Shown here: one piece after another, positions 53,521 through 61,743 of the stretch
Layout: each line of letters begins with the position of its first letter
Position numbering within the stretch: the stretch's first letter is position 1
DNA from: Scybalomonas sp905214925
GTDB lineage: Bacteria; Bacillota; Clostridia; Lachnospirales; Lachnospiraceae
DNA: 64,000 nucleotides
Reading direction: 5' to 3'
NCBI GenBank assembly: GCA_905214925.1
Contig: CAJMOB010000013.1
Location: 1-64,000 of the forward strand
The notes under the pieces: generated by a model
Database searches by the model: none
What the model was told of the DNA's origin: nothing
The model's input: the letters and a program-made list of their open reading frames with translations, nothing else
Position numbers and translations under genes: made by a program

Positions 53521-54615
53521 ATGGCTGAAAAAGTAGTAATTGGTATGTCTGGTGGTGTGGATTCTTCTGTAGCCGCTTATTTATTAAAGGAAGCGGGATA
53601 CGATGTAATCGGTGTTACCATGCAGATTTGGCAAGAACAAGAAAATGAAGTAATCGAAGAAGAAGGTGGATGCTGTGGATTATCTGCAGTGGATGACGCA
53701 AGAAGAGTTGCAAACACCCTTGGAATTCCTTATTATGTTATGAATTTTCGTGGGGAGTTTCAAAAAAATGTAATTGATTATTTTGTAGATGAATATACCC
53801 ATGGTAGAACGCCAAACCCATGTATTGCTTGTAACCGTTATGTAAAGTGGGAGTCCCTTTTAAGACGTTCTTTGGATATTGGGGCAGATTATATTGCAAC
53901 AGGACATTATGCTCGTATAGAGAAGCTTCCAAATGGAAGATATGCTATTAAAAAATCGGTAACCGCTGCAAAGGATCAAACATATGCCCTTTATAATTTG
54001 ACACAAGAACAGCTTTCTAAAACGTTGATGCCAGTTGGCGACTATACAAAAGACGAGATTCGTAAAATTGCAGAAGGAATTAATCTTCGTATTGCCAACA
54101 AGCCAGATAGTCAAGAAATTTGTTTTGTCTCTGATAATGATTATGCAGGATTTATTGAAAAAGAAATCGGAAAAAAATTTGAAAAAGGTGATTTTATCGA
54201 TGTCAATGGCAATGTAGTAGGACAGCATAATGGAATTATTCATTATACAATTGGACAGAGAAAAGGACTTAATTTATCCCTTGGACGACCTGTTTTTGTT
54301 GTGGATATTTTGCCAGAAACCAATCAAGTTGTTGTAGGAGATAATCAAGATGTATTTGCAAAGGGACTTATTGCGGATCGTATGAATTTTATGGCAATTG
54401 AAGAGCCTGCAATTGGAGAAGAAATTCGTTTATTTGCAAAAATTCGTTATAATCATGGAGGAGCTCCATGTACCATAAAAAGAATTAACGAAGAACAATG
54501 TGAAGTATTATTTGATGAGCCACAAAGAGCTATTACTCCTGGACAAGCGGTTGTTTTTTATGATGGCGATTATGTTGCAGGTGGCGGTACAATTGTAAAA
54601 CGTGTTGTCCAATAA
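53521..54615 (+). CDS. mnmA: tRNA-specific 2-thiouridylase MnmA
   Basis: MnmA adds sulfur to U34 of tRNA-Lys, -Glu and -Gln using ATP and a persulfide relay. The 364-residue protein has the PP-loop MSGGVDSS, the catalytic Cys104 in PCIACNRYVKW and Cys201 in EICFVSD, which bracket the active site as in E. coli. A CC pair at 51-52 is extra. It follows the isc genes after a terminator, so it has its own promoter. An in-line DsrE-like gene follows 18 nt after its stop and may supply sulfur. Confidence 0.96.
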   Translation: MAEKVVIGMSGGVDSSVAAYLLKEAGYDVIGVTMQIWQEQENEVIEEEGGCCGLSAVDDARRVANTLGIPYYVMNFRGEFQKNVIDYFVDEYTHGRTPNPCIACNRYVKWESLLRRSLDIGADYIATGHYARIEKLPNGRYAIKKSVTAAKDQTYALYNLTQEQLSKTLMPVGDYTKDEIRKIAEGINLRIANKPDSQEICFVSDNDYAGFIEKEIGKKFEKGDFIDVNGNVVGQHNGIIHYTIGQRKGLNLSLGRPVFVVDILPETNQVVVGDNQDVFAKGLIADRMNFMAIEEPAIGEEIRLFAKIRYNHGGAPCTIKRINEEQCEVLFDEPQRAITPGQAVVFYDGDYVAGGGTIVKRVVQ

Positions 54616-54632
54616 AGAAAGGGGAAAATACT

Positions 54633-55187
54633 TTGGTAAAAAAAGGGGAAACTATTAAAATTATAAAAAAATTAGATGAATATTCCGATGAATATGAGAT
54701 AGGGGATACTTTTCTTGTGGAAGGCACATGGTATGGTGGTATTCATATTACTGGAAAAACAGGAGTACCAGTATCATTGGAAACAGAAGAATTTGAACCA
54801 TTACGTGTAGAAACAAGGGATGGAATCGAGAAGAATTTAGCGGTCAATGTTAAAAAAGTAATTTTTCACGTTGATGAAGTAGAAAAAGTAGTATTAGCTT
54901 TTCGCAATATCCAAAATATGATTGAATATTATGAAGAAAGAAATGAGAAGCTAATAGTAGAGTTATTGCTAAATGAAGAAGGCGTACAAGCGTTGCTTTC
55001 AAAAGAAAAAGTGGAGATACTTACACAATTAAAGAAAAAGCAAGTTATAGTAGCTGTTTGTAAAAACTCCTTATTAAAGCATAAGTTGGTTGAAGAAGAA
55101 TATGCACAAAAATTCACAATTGTTCCAGTAGGAGTTGTAGAATTATCGGAAAAACAATGGGAAGGATATGCCTATATCCGTCCATAG
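54633..55187 (+). CDS. DsrE-like sulfur-relay protein with N-terminal SH3-like domain
   Basis: The C-terminal 115 residues of this 184-residue protein match the DsrE/DsrF-like family: VKKVIFHVDEVEKVVLAFRN, then VAVCKNSL with the conserved Cys143, and VPVGVVELSEKQWEGYAYIRP at the end. The first 58 residues (VKKGETIKIIKK to EEFEPL) look like a small SH3/KOW-type beta domain not usual in this family. Translation starts at TTG with AAGGGG upstream. It is 18 nt from mnmA, so co-transcription is expected, and delivery of sulfur to MnmA from IscS is a reasonable idea. Confidence 0.8.
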   Translation: MVKKGETIKIIKKLDEYSDEYEIGDTFLVEGTWYGGIHITGKTGVPVSLETEEFEPLRVETRDGIEKNLAVNVKKVIFHVDEVEKVVLAFRNIQNMIEYYEERNEKLIVELLLNEEGVQALLSKEKVEILTQLKKKQVIVAVCKNSLLKHKLVEEEYAQKFTIVPVGVVELSEKQWEGYAYIRP

Positions 55188-55256
55188 AGAAGATTCTAGC
55201 ATTTCGTTATAGAAGCTTTTCATTATCGATAAAAAAATTTATTATGATAGAAAAAG

Positions 55257-55294
55257 AGGCTGTTAAAAAACATAAGGTTTTAACAGCCTTTTTA
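55257..55294. terminator. Bidirectional terminator
   Basis: AGGCTGTTAAAA (55257-55268) pairs perfectly with TTTTAACAGCCT (55278-55289) and T-run; A-run on the left. It serves both the DsrE-like gene and the convergent PHP gene. Confidence 0.92.
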
Positions 55295-55303
55295 TTTATG
55301 CTT

Positions 55304-56116
55304 TTATAATTTGATAAATTCAGGTTTTTGTTCTCTAAAAATAGTATAGTATTTAAATCCAATGGATTTTAACATATCAGGTACTAAATGAAAGTCATAA
55401 GCAATATGTTCTGGTTTATGGGCATCGGAGCCGATTGTTAGAATTTCTCCACCGAGTTCTCGATATCGTTTTAGCACTTCCAATCGAGGATGAGGTTGAC
55501 CAAGTCCATATTTTAGACCACTGGTATTACATTCAATTCCTTTGCCCATTTCAATAATTTTTTTCATAGCCACATCTAAAATGTCAAAGTAATTTTTAGG
55601 ATGATAGAAATAGTTTTTAGATGGCAAATAGCGAACGGCATAATCTAAATGTCCATAAGATTGAAATCCATCAAATAATGAAATATTTTTTACAATGGAT
55701 TCAAAGTAAATACGAATTCCTTGTTCTTCGCCAAACGTATCGTAATAACGAGGATAATAAGGATCGTATCCGCCAGCTTCGTGAGAAGAGGCAATAATAA
55801 AATCAAATGGATATTGTTTTACCATTTGCCAAACAGAGTTTTCGATTCCTTCTTTCATGCCGAATTCAACACCAGTTAAAATTTCAATTTGATCTTGATA
55901 CTTTTCTTTATATTGTGCCATTGTTGGAAAATAACGCTGAACATCAAGATCAAAGGATATCGTATTATCATCTTCTGGATAGTAATTGAAATCTTGATGA
56001 TCGGTAAAACAGATTGTTTTTAATCCTTTTTTTATGGCAGATTCGATCATAGATTCTACAGAACTTTTACTATCTCCAGAAAAACAAGTGTGTAAGTGAA
56101 AATCGCTTCGAATCAT
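55304..56116 (-). CDS. hisJ: PHP-family histidinol-phosphatase-like protein
   Basis: The 270-residue protein has PHP metal motifs: DFHLHTCFSGDS at the start, FTDHQD, VEFGM, IASSHEAGG and GSDAHKP near the end. HisJ converts histidinol phosphate to histidinol, but other PHP proteins have other substrates and no his genes are near. The start is at 56116 with TAGGAGG; the frame extends 18 codons upstream without a site. Confidence 0.85.
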   Translation of the reverse strand: MIRSDFHLHTCFSGDSKSSVESMIESAIKKGLKTICFTDHQDFNYYPEDDNTISFDLDVQRYFPTMAQYKEKYQDQIEILTGVEFGMKEGIENSVWQMVKQYPFDFIIASSHEAGGYDPYYPRYYDTFGEEQGIRIYFESIVKNISLFDGFQSYGHLDYAVRYLPSKNYFYHPKNYFDILDVAMKKIIEMGKGIECNTSGLKYGLGQPHPRLEVLKRYRELGGEILTIGSDAHKPEHIAYDFHLVPDMLKSIGFKYYTIFREQKPEFIKL

Positions 56117-56447
56117 AAAAAACCTCCTAAACAAATGATTCCCAAAAATTGTGTAAAGAAATTTTATCAATTGGGAATAAATTTAATAAGAAATTATCAT
56201 ATTACTTACTAGTATACCGAAATCAAATTAAGGATACAAGTCTTATTGTTTTAAAAGGAATTTAAAAAATACAAATGTAAAGTTTATGTAAAGTTCCCGT
56301 AAAAATAATGCGAAAAAAATAGAATCTTGTTATGATAATAAAAGTGCAAGAAAGGAATTCGTATGCACAAAAACAAGAGAAATTTTTATTCCATAGGAAT
56401 CCGTATGGAATGAAAAGGGTTTTGAAAGAACTTAGGAGGATTAAAAA
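56117..56447. other. Intergenic control region of the Na/Pi cotransporter
   Basis: The 331 nt contain three tandem 11-nt repeats (56271-56303) and an extended -10, TG-T-TATGAT (56328-56336), with no good -35. No gene is seen. Confidence 0.7.
56271..56303 (-). promoter_or_regulatory. PhoP-type box of three 11-bp direct repeats
   Basis: On the minus strand three abutting 11-mers read TTTACGGGAAC, TTTACATAAAC and TTTACATTTGT. The T-T-T-A-C-A-N5 spacing equals that of the TTAACA-N5 repeats bound by PhoP in Bacillus. The site lies 25 nt upstream of an extended -10 and before a phosphate transporter, so phosphate-starvation control is inferred. No phoPR is in the window. Confidence 0.75.
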
Positions 56448-58124
56448 ATGGTACTTGAAAATTTAGGAAACCTATTTACCTTTATAGGTGGTCTTGGTAT
56501 GTTCTTGTACGGTATGAATTTGATGGCCGATGGACTTCAAAAATCTGCAGGAAACAAGATGAAACAACTTTTAGGGTATTTGACGAATAATCGTCTATTA
56601 GGTGTTCTTATGGGAGCTTTTATTACTGCGATTATTCAAAGTAGCTCTGCCACAACTGTTATGGTAGTTGGTTTTGTAAATGCAGGAATTCTCAATTTAA
56701 CACAAGCAGTTGGTGTTATCATGGGGGCCAATATTGGGACGACAGCAACCGCTTGGATTGTATCTGCATCAGAGTGGGCATCATTTTTAAAACCGGAATT
56801 TTTAGCACCATTATTTGTTGGTCTTGGTGTCTTTTTATTAGTTTTTACAAAAGGTGTTAGAAAACATCAAATTGGAGAAATTATCGTTGGATTTGGTCTT
56901 TTATTCATTGGATTATCCTTTATGTCGGATTCCGTTAGTGTTTATAAAGACAGCCCAATTTTTGCAAAAGCGTTTAGTGTTCTTGGCGGAAACCCAATTT
57001 TAGGTATTTTAGTAGGTGCAGCTGTAACGGCTATTATTCAAAGTTCTTCTGCTTCTGTTGGTATTTTACAGACATTAGCAGCAAATGGAATTGTAAACTG
57101 GCGTTCTGCTATTTTTATTACGCTAGGACAAAATATTGGTACTTGCGTCACTGCTATTATTTCAAGTGCAGGTGCGAATAAAACGGCGAAAAGAGCGGCA
57201 GGAATCCATCTTTTATTTAATGTTGCAGGTGCGGTTATCTTTGGAGTTATTATGTTTTTTGTATTTCTTGTTTTCCCAGAGTTTGCAGCATCACACATTA
57301 ACAAAACAGAAATTTCAATTTTCCACACAATTTTTAATGTGACAAATACAATTGTTTTATTCCCATTTGCATCACTTCTTGTGAAATTATCTGGAAAACT
57401 TGTAAAAGGTAGCGAAGAAGAAGAGCAAGTAAAAGAAAAAGAAGAGGATATTGTATTAAAACATTTAGATGAACGTATTTTACGTACACCATCACTAGCG
57501 GTTGAAAATGCAGTAGAAGAAGTGGTACGTATGGGTGAAATTGTTCTTGAAAGTACAAAAGAAGTTATGGATATTTTATGTGATAAAAAGAAAACATCAA
57601 AAGAAAATATCCAAAAGATTTTCGATAGAGAAAAAAATATTAATAAGCTTGAGACAGCCATTACAGAATATCTTGTAAAAATTAATAATTTATCGATTAC
57701 AGAAGAGCAACATGAATTAGTCAATCATTTATTTTATACCGTAAGTGATATGGAACGTGTTGGAGACCATGCAGAAAATTTAGCGGAATTTGCGCAATAT
57801 CGACAAGAACATGATTTTACATTTTCTGACAATGGGGAATGTGAATTAAAAGAAATTTGTCAAATTGTTTATAACAGTTTGCACAATAGTATCCTTGCTA
57901 GGAAGACAGAAAATATCGAATATGTTAAAAATGTGGCAAAGTTAGAAGAGGAAGTCGATAATTTAGAAGAAGAGCTTCGCGAAAAACATATCGAACGACT
58001 TTCAAAAGGACAATGTGAAGCACAAGCAGGTGTCATTTTTCTTGATATTATAAGCAATTTAGAGCGAATTTCTGATCACGCACAAAATATCGCAGGATAT
58101 GTCCGTGATGAAAAAATGGCATAA
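56448..58124 (+). CDS. Na/Pi cotransporter with PhoU-like C-terminal domain
   Basis: The 558-residue protein has the two inverted QSSSA repeats of NptA/SLC34-type transporters (AIIQSSSATT at about residue 62 and AIIQSSSASV at about 198), about eight membrane helices and then a PhoU-like helical domain (from about residue 345, with DMERVGDHAENLAE and LERISDHAQNIAG repeats). It should import phosphate with sodium, and the PhoU part may sense it. AGGAGG precedes the ATG. The PhoP-type box upstream supports phosphate control. Confidence 0.92.
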   Translation: MVLENLGNLFTFIGGLGMFLYGMNLMADGLQKSAGNKMKQLLGYLTNNRLLGVLMGAFITAIIQSSSATTVMVVGFVNAGILNLTQAVGVIMGANIGTTATAWIVSASEWASFLKPEFLAPLFVGLGVFLLVFTKGVRKHQIGEIIVGFGLLFIGLSFMSDSVSVYKDSPIFAKAFSVLGGNPILGILVGAAVTAIIQSSSASVGILQTLAANGIVNWRSAIFITLGQNIGTCVTAIISSAGANKTAKRAAGIHLLFNVAGAVIFGVIMFFVFLVFPEFAASHINKTEISIFHTIFNVTNTIVLFPFASLLVKLSGKLVKGSEEEEQVKEKEEDIVLKHLDERILRTPSLAVENAVEEVVRMGEIVLESTKEVMDILCDKKKTSKENIQKIFDREKNINKLETAITEYLVKINNLSITEEQHELVNHLFYTVSDMERVGDHAENLAEFAQYRQEHDFTFSDNGECELKEICQIVYNSLHNSILARKTENIEYVKNVAKLEEEVDNLEEELREKHIERLSKGQCEAQAGVIFLDIISNLERISDHAQNIAGYVRDEKMA

Positions 58125-58162
58125 TGCACAAAAGAATTAACTGAAATTATAAATTTTATGGC

Positions 58163-58191
58163 TTGAATTTTTTTAATAATTTCGGTATGAT
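58163..58191 (+). promoter_or_regulatory. Promoter of gap
   Basis: TTGAAT (58163-58168) and TATGAT (58186-58191) are 17 nt apart. The following leader has a CCACC/GGTGG hairpin (58232-58247), perhaps stabilising the transcript. Confidence 0.65.
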
Positions 58192-58290
58192 ATAAGGGAA
58201 TTAGGGATACCAATTCATGCCAGATTAATAACCACCTTATAGGGTGGATATTATAAAGTTAATATTATAACAAACTTAGGAGGAATTATC

Positions 58291-59307
58291 ATGGCAGTAA
58301 AAGTAGCAATTAATGGTTTTGGACGTATTGGACGTCTTGCATTCAGACAAATGTTTGGAGCTGAAGGATATGAAGTAGTTGCAATCAACGATTTAACAAG
58401 TCCTAAAATGTTAGCTCATTTATTAAAATACGACTCTTCTCAAGGAAAATATGCTTTAGCTGATAAAGTTGAAGCTGGTGAAGATAGCATCACAGTTGAT
58501 GGAAAAACAATCAAAATCTATGCAGAAGCAAACGCTGAAAATCTTCCATGGGGAGAAATCGGAGTAGACGTTGTTCTTGAATGTACAGGCTTCTACACAT
58601 CCAAAGCAAAAGCAGAAGCTCACGTTAAAGCTGGTGCAAGAAAAGTTGTTATCTCTGCTCCTGCAGGAAATGACCTTCCTACAATCGTATTCAACGTAAA
58701 CCATGACACATTAAAAGCAGAAGATACAGTAATTTCTGCAGCTTCTTGTACAACAAACTGTTTAGCACCTATGGCTGATGCATTAAACAAATATGCTCCA
58801 ATTCAGTCTGGTATCATGAGCACAATTCATGCTTACACAGGAGATCAGATGACTCTTGATGGACCACAGAGAAAAGGTGATTTAAGAAGATCTCGTGCTG
58901 CAGCAGTTAACATCGTACCTAACTCTACAGGTGCTGCAAAAGCTATCGGTTTAGTTATTCCAGAATTAAACGGAAAATTAATCGGATCTGCTCAGCGTGT
59001 ACCAGTTCCAACAGGTTCTACAACAATCTTAACAGCAGTTGTAAAAGGAACAGACGTAACTGTTGAAGGAATCAATGCAGCTATGAAAGCAGCAGCAAAT
59101 GAATCTTACGGATACAACGAAGATGAAATCGTATCTTCTGATATCGTAGGAATGAAATTCGGTTCTTTATTCGATGCTACTCAGACAATGGTATCTAAAG
59201 TTGGCGACGACTTATATCAGGTACAAGTTGTTTCTTGGTATGACAACGAAAACAGCTACACATCTCAGATGGTAAGAACAATCAAATACTTCTCTGAATT
59301 AGCTTAA
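58291..59307 (+). CDS. gap: Glyceraldehyde-3-phosphate dehydrogenase (phosphorylating)
   Basis: The NAD-dependent enzyme forms 1,3-bisphosphoglycerate. The 338-residue protein has the Rossmann motif NGFGRIGR, the NAD-preferring Asp34 region (AINDL), catalytic Cys153 in SAASCTTNCLAP and the WYDNENSYTSQMVR end. Codon use is far more biased (AAC, ATC, CGT) than in its neighbours, a sign of high expression. It starts the gap-pgk-tpiA glycolytic unit; AGGAGG precedes the ATG. Confidence 0.97.
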   Translation: MAVKVAINGFGRIGRLAFRQMFGAEGYEVVAINDLTSPKMLAHLLKYDSSQGKYALADKVEAGEDSITVDGKTIKIYAEANAENLPWGEIGVDVVLECTGFYTSKAKAEAHVKAGARKVVISAPAGNDLPTIVFNVNHDTLKAEDTVISAASCTTNCLAPMADALNKYAPIQSGIMSTIHAYTGDQMTLDGPQRKGDLRRSRAAAVNIVPNSTGAAKAIGLVIPELNGKLIGSAQRVPVPTGSTTILTAVVKGTDVTVEGINAAMKAAANESYGYNEDEIVSSDIVGMKFGSLFDATQTMVSKVGDDLYQVQVVSWYDNENSYTSQMVRTIKYFSELA

Positions 59308-59347
59308 TCGTTAATAGAAGAATAATTTGAATAAAAGATTCAATTCG

Positions 59348-59373
59348 GGGTCTGGTCTAGAAAGACCAGACCC
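59348..59373 (+). terminator. Hairpin between gap and pgk
   Basis: GGGTCTGGTCT (59348-59358) pairs perfectly with 59363-59373 around AGAA and is followed by TGTTTTC. The T-run is short, so partial termination or a processing signal that sets higher gap than pgk levels is inferred. Confidence 0.7.
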
Positions 59374-59399
59374 TGTTTTCGTAAGGAGGAAAAAATCCA

Positions 59400-60617
59400 A
59401 TGCTTAGCAAAAAAACAGTTGATGATTTAAAAAATGTAGCAGGTAAAAAAGTTTTAGTTCGTTGTGATTTCAATGTACCTTTAAAAGATGGTGTAATTCA
59501 AAACTACAATCGTATCGATGGTGCGCTTCCAACAATTAAAAAATTATTAGAAGAAGGTTGCAAAGTAATTCTTTGCTCTCACTTAGGAAAACCAAAGGGA
59601 GAACCATTACCAGAAATGTCTTTAGCACCAGTTGCTAAGGCTTTAACAGAACGTTTAGGTGTAGAAGTTAAATTTGTAGATGATCCAGTTGTAACAGGAG
59701 AAGAAACAAAAGCAGTTGCAGCTTCTTTAAAAGAAGGTGAAGTATTATTACTTCAAAATACACGTTATAGAGTGGAAGAAACAAAATACGGAAAAGATGA
59801 AAAAGCAGAAGATTACGCAAAAGAATTAGCTGCTCTTTGCGATAATGAATTATTCGTAAACGACGCTTTTGGTACTGCTCACAGATCTCACTGCTCTAAT
59901 GTTGGTGTAACAAAATACACAAAAGAAAATGTAGTTGGCTATTTAATGGAAAAAGAAATCAAATTCTTAGGAGAAGCAGTAGAAAATCCTGTTCGTCCAT
60001 TCGTAGCTATCTTAGGAGGAGCAAAAGTATCTGATAAAATCAATGTAATCAATAACTTACTTGAAAAAGTGGATACATTAATTATCGGTGGAGGTATGGC
60101 TTATACTTTCGCAAAAGCACAGGGACATGAAATCGGTAACTCTTTATTAGAAGCTGATAAAATGGACTACGCTTTAGAAATGATTAAAAAAGCAGAAGAA
60201 AAAGGTGTAAAATTATTACTTCCTATCGATAACGTAGCTGGTAAAGAATTCTCTAATGATACAGAAACACAAGTTTGTGGAGAAGATATTCCAGAAGGTT
60301 GGTCAGGATTTGATATTGGACCTAAATCTGTTGCATTATTTAAAGAAGCATTAGAAGGTGCCAAAACAGTTGTATGGAATGGACCAATGGGTGTATTCGA
60401 ATTTGAAAACTTTGCAAACGGTACATTAGAAATCTGCCGTGCAGTTGCTGATTTAAAAGATGCTACAACAGTTGTTGGTGGTGGAGATTCTGTAAATGCT
60501 GTAAAACGTCTTGGATTCGCTGATAAGATGACTCATATCTCTACAGGTGGTGGAGCTTCTTTAGAATTCTTAGAAGGAAAAGAATTACCAGGTGTTGCAG
60601 CTGCTGATAATAAATAA
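59400..60617 (+). CDS. pgk: Phosphoglycerate kinase
   Basis: The 405-residue enzyme makes ATP from 1,3-bisphosphoglycerate. Present are KKVLVRCDFNVPL, the substrate Arg/His of SHLGKPKG, the AILGGAKVSDK loop, the nucleotide-binding GPMGVFEFENFANGT and the C-terminal VVGGGDSVNAV. AAGGAGG lies before the ATG; the start overlaps nothing. It follows gap after 92 nt with a hairpin between. Confidence 0.97.
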   Translation: MLSKKTVDDLKNVAGKKVLVRCDFNVPLKDGVIQNYNRIDGALPTIKKLLEEGCKVILCSHLGKPKGEPLPEMSLAPVAKALTERLGVEVKFVDDPVVTGEETKAVAASLKEGEVLLLQNTRYRVEETKYGKDEKAEDYAKELAALCDNELFVNDAFGTAHRSHCSNVGVTKYTKENVVGYLMEKEIKFLGEAVENPVRPFVAILGGAKVSDKINVINNLLEKVDTLIIGGGMAYTFAKAQGHEIGNSLLEADKMDYALEMIKKAEEKGVKLLLPIDNVAGKEFSNDTETQVCGEDIPEGWSGFDIGPKSVALFKEALEGAKTVVWNGPMGVFEFENFANGTLEICRAVADLKDATTVVGGGDSVNAVKRLGFADKMTHISTGGGASLEFLEGKELPGVAAADNK

Positions 60618-60644
60618 TCAATTAGCAAGAGAATGATTTGAAAT

Positions 60645-60677
60645 AGTGAATAGAGAATGGCAATGAGCTATTCTCTA
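60645..60677 (+). repeat. Perfect 11-bp hairpin between pgk and tpiA
   Basis: GAATAGAGAAT (60645-60655) pairs with ATTCTCTATTC (60667-60677). No T-run follows, so an mRNA processing or attenuating hairpin is more likely than a terminator. Confidence 0.6.
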
Positions 60678-60686
60678 TTCCTTAGA

Positions 60687-60717
60687 ATGTGAAAAGTTCG
60701 TACAGCGTGCTTTTCAT
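60687..60717 (+). repeat. Dispersed short repeat, copy 2
   Basis: This matches 17521-17551 (TGAAAAGTTCG...AGCGTG...TTTTCAT) with about four differences and lies just before tpiA. Confidence 0.55.
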
Positions 60718-60751
60718 CGTAGATAAAGTGGGAAGAAAGAGGGATACACGC

Positions 60752-61501
60752 ATGCGTAAAAAAATTATTGCAGGAAACTGGAAAATGAACATGACTCCAA
60801 GTGAGGCTGTTAAATTAGTAAATGAATTAAAACCATTAGTAGCCAATGAAGAAGTGGATGTTGTATTTTGTGTACCAGCAATTGACATTATTCCAGCTAT
60901 GGAAGCTGCTAAAGGATCTAACATTAATATCGGTGCTGAAAATATGTACTTTGAAGATAAGGGAGCTTTCACTGGTGAAATCTCTCCAGCGATGTTAACT
61001 GATGTTGGAGTAAAATATGTTGTGCTTGGACATTCTGAAAGAAGAGAATACTTCGCAGAAACAGATGAGACAGTAAATAAAAAAGTAAAAAAAGCATTCG
61101 AATATGGTATTACACCAATCATCTGCTGTGGAGAATCTTTGGCACAGAGAGAACAAGGAGTAACAATTGATTTTATTCGTCAGCAGATTAAAATCGCATT
61201 CTTAGATGTAACAGCAGAACAAGCAAAAACAGCTGTTATTGCATATGAACCAATTTGGGCGATTGGAACAGGAAAAGTTGCTACGACAGAACAAGCACAA
61301 GAAGTTTGTAAAGCAATTCGTGAATGTATCGCTGAAATTTATGATGATGCAACCGCAGAAGAAATTCGTATTCAATACGGTGGATCTGTATCTGCAGCTT
61401 CTGCACCAGAATTATTTGCTCAGGCAGATATTGATGGTGGATTAGTTGGTGGAGCATCTTTAAAGCCAGACTTTGGCTCTATTGTAAATTATAATAAATA
61501 A
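60752..61501 (+). CDS. tpiA: Triosephosphate isomerase
   Basis: TpiA interconverts dihydroxyacetone phosphate and glyceraldehyde-3-phosphate. The 249-residue protein has Asn-Lys in IIAGNWKMN, the catalytic His in VVLGHSERR, the catalytic Glu in AYEPIWAIGTGK and the phosphate loop YGGSVSA...GGLVGGASL. The start at 60752 has GAGGG upstream; the frame extends 21 codons upstream without a good site. It ends the glycolytic cluster at a strong terminator. Confidence 0.97.
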   Translation: MRKKIIAGNWKMNMTPSEAVKLVNELKPLVANEEVDVVFCVPAIDIIPAMEAAKGSNINIGAENMYFEDKGAFTGEISPAMLTDVGVKYVVLGHSERREYFAETDETVNKKVKKAFEYGITPIICCGESLAQREQGVTIDFIRQQIKIAFLDVTAEQAKTAVIAYEPIWAIGTGKVATTEQAQEVCKAIRECIAEIYDDATAEEIRIQYGGSVSAASAPELFAQADIDGGLVGGASLKPDFGSIVNYNK

Positions 61502-61523
61502 TTTTTTATGATCGCATAACTTA

Positions 61524-61581
61524 AAAATCCAGCTATCTAGCAGAAATCTTAAGATTTAGGCCATATAGCTGGATTTTTTTT
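61524..61581 (+). terminator. Terminator after tpiA
   Basis: AAATCCAGCTAT (61525-61536) pairs with ATAGCTGGATTT (61564-61575), followed by T8; an AAATCTTAAGATTT palindrome lies in the loop. Confidence 0.9.
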
Positions 61582-61743
61582 GTAGTATAGGAAATAATTA
61601 TGAAAAATATTATTGATTTTTTATTTTTTGTTTAGTAGAATAAAACCGAAATATGTTTGATAAAGAGGAAAAAAGTAGATAATCTAAAGTTTTTTAGTTC
61701 TATCTACATAAAATAAAATCAGAATAATTAAGAGGTTAAAAAA

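Noticed and set aside
57038..57724. 228-codon minus-strand frame inside the Na/Pi transporter
   Set aside because: Antisense to a conserved transporter; Ser/Thr/Phe-rich shadow without motifs.
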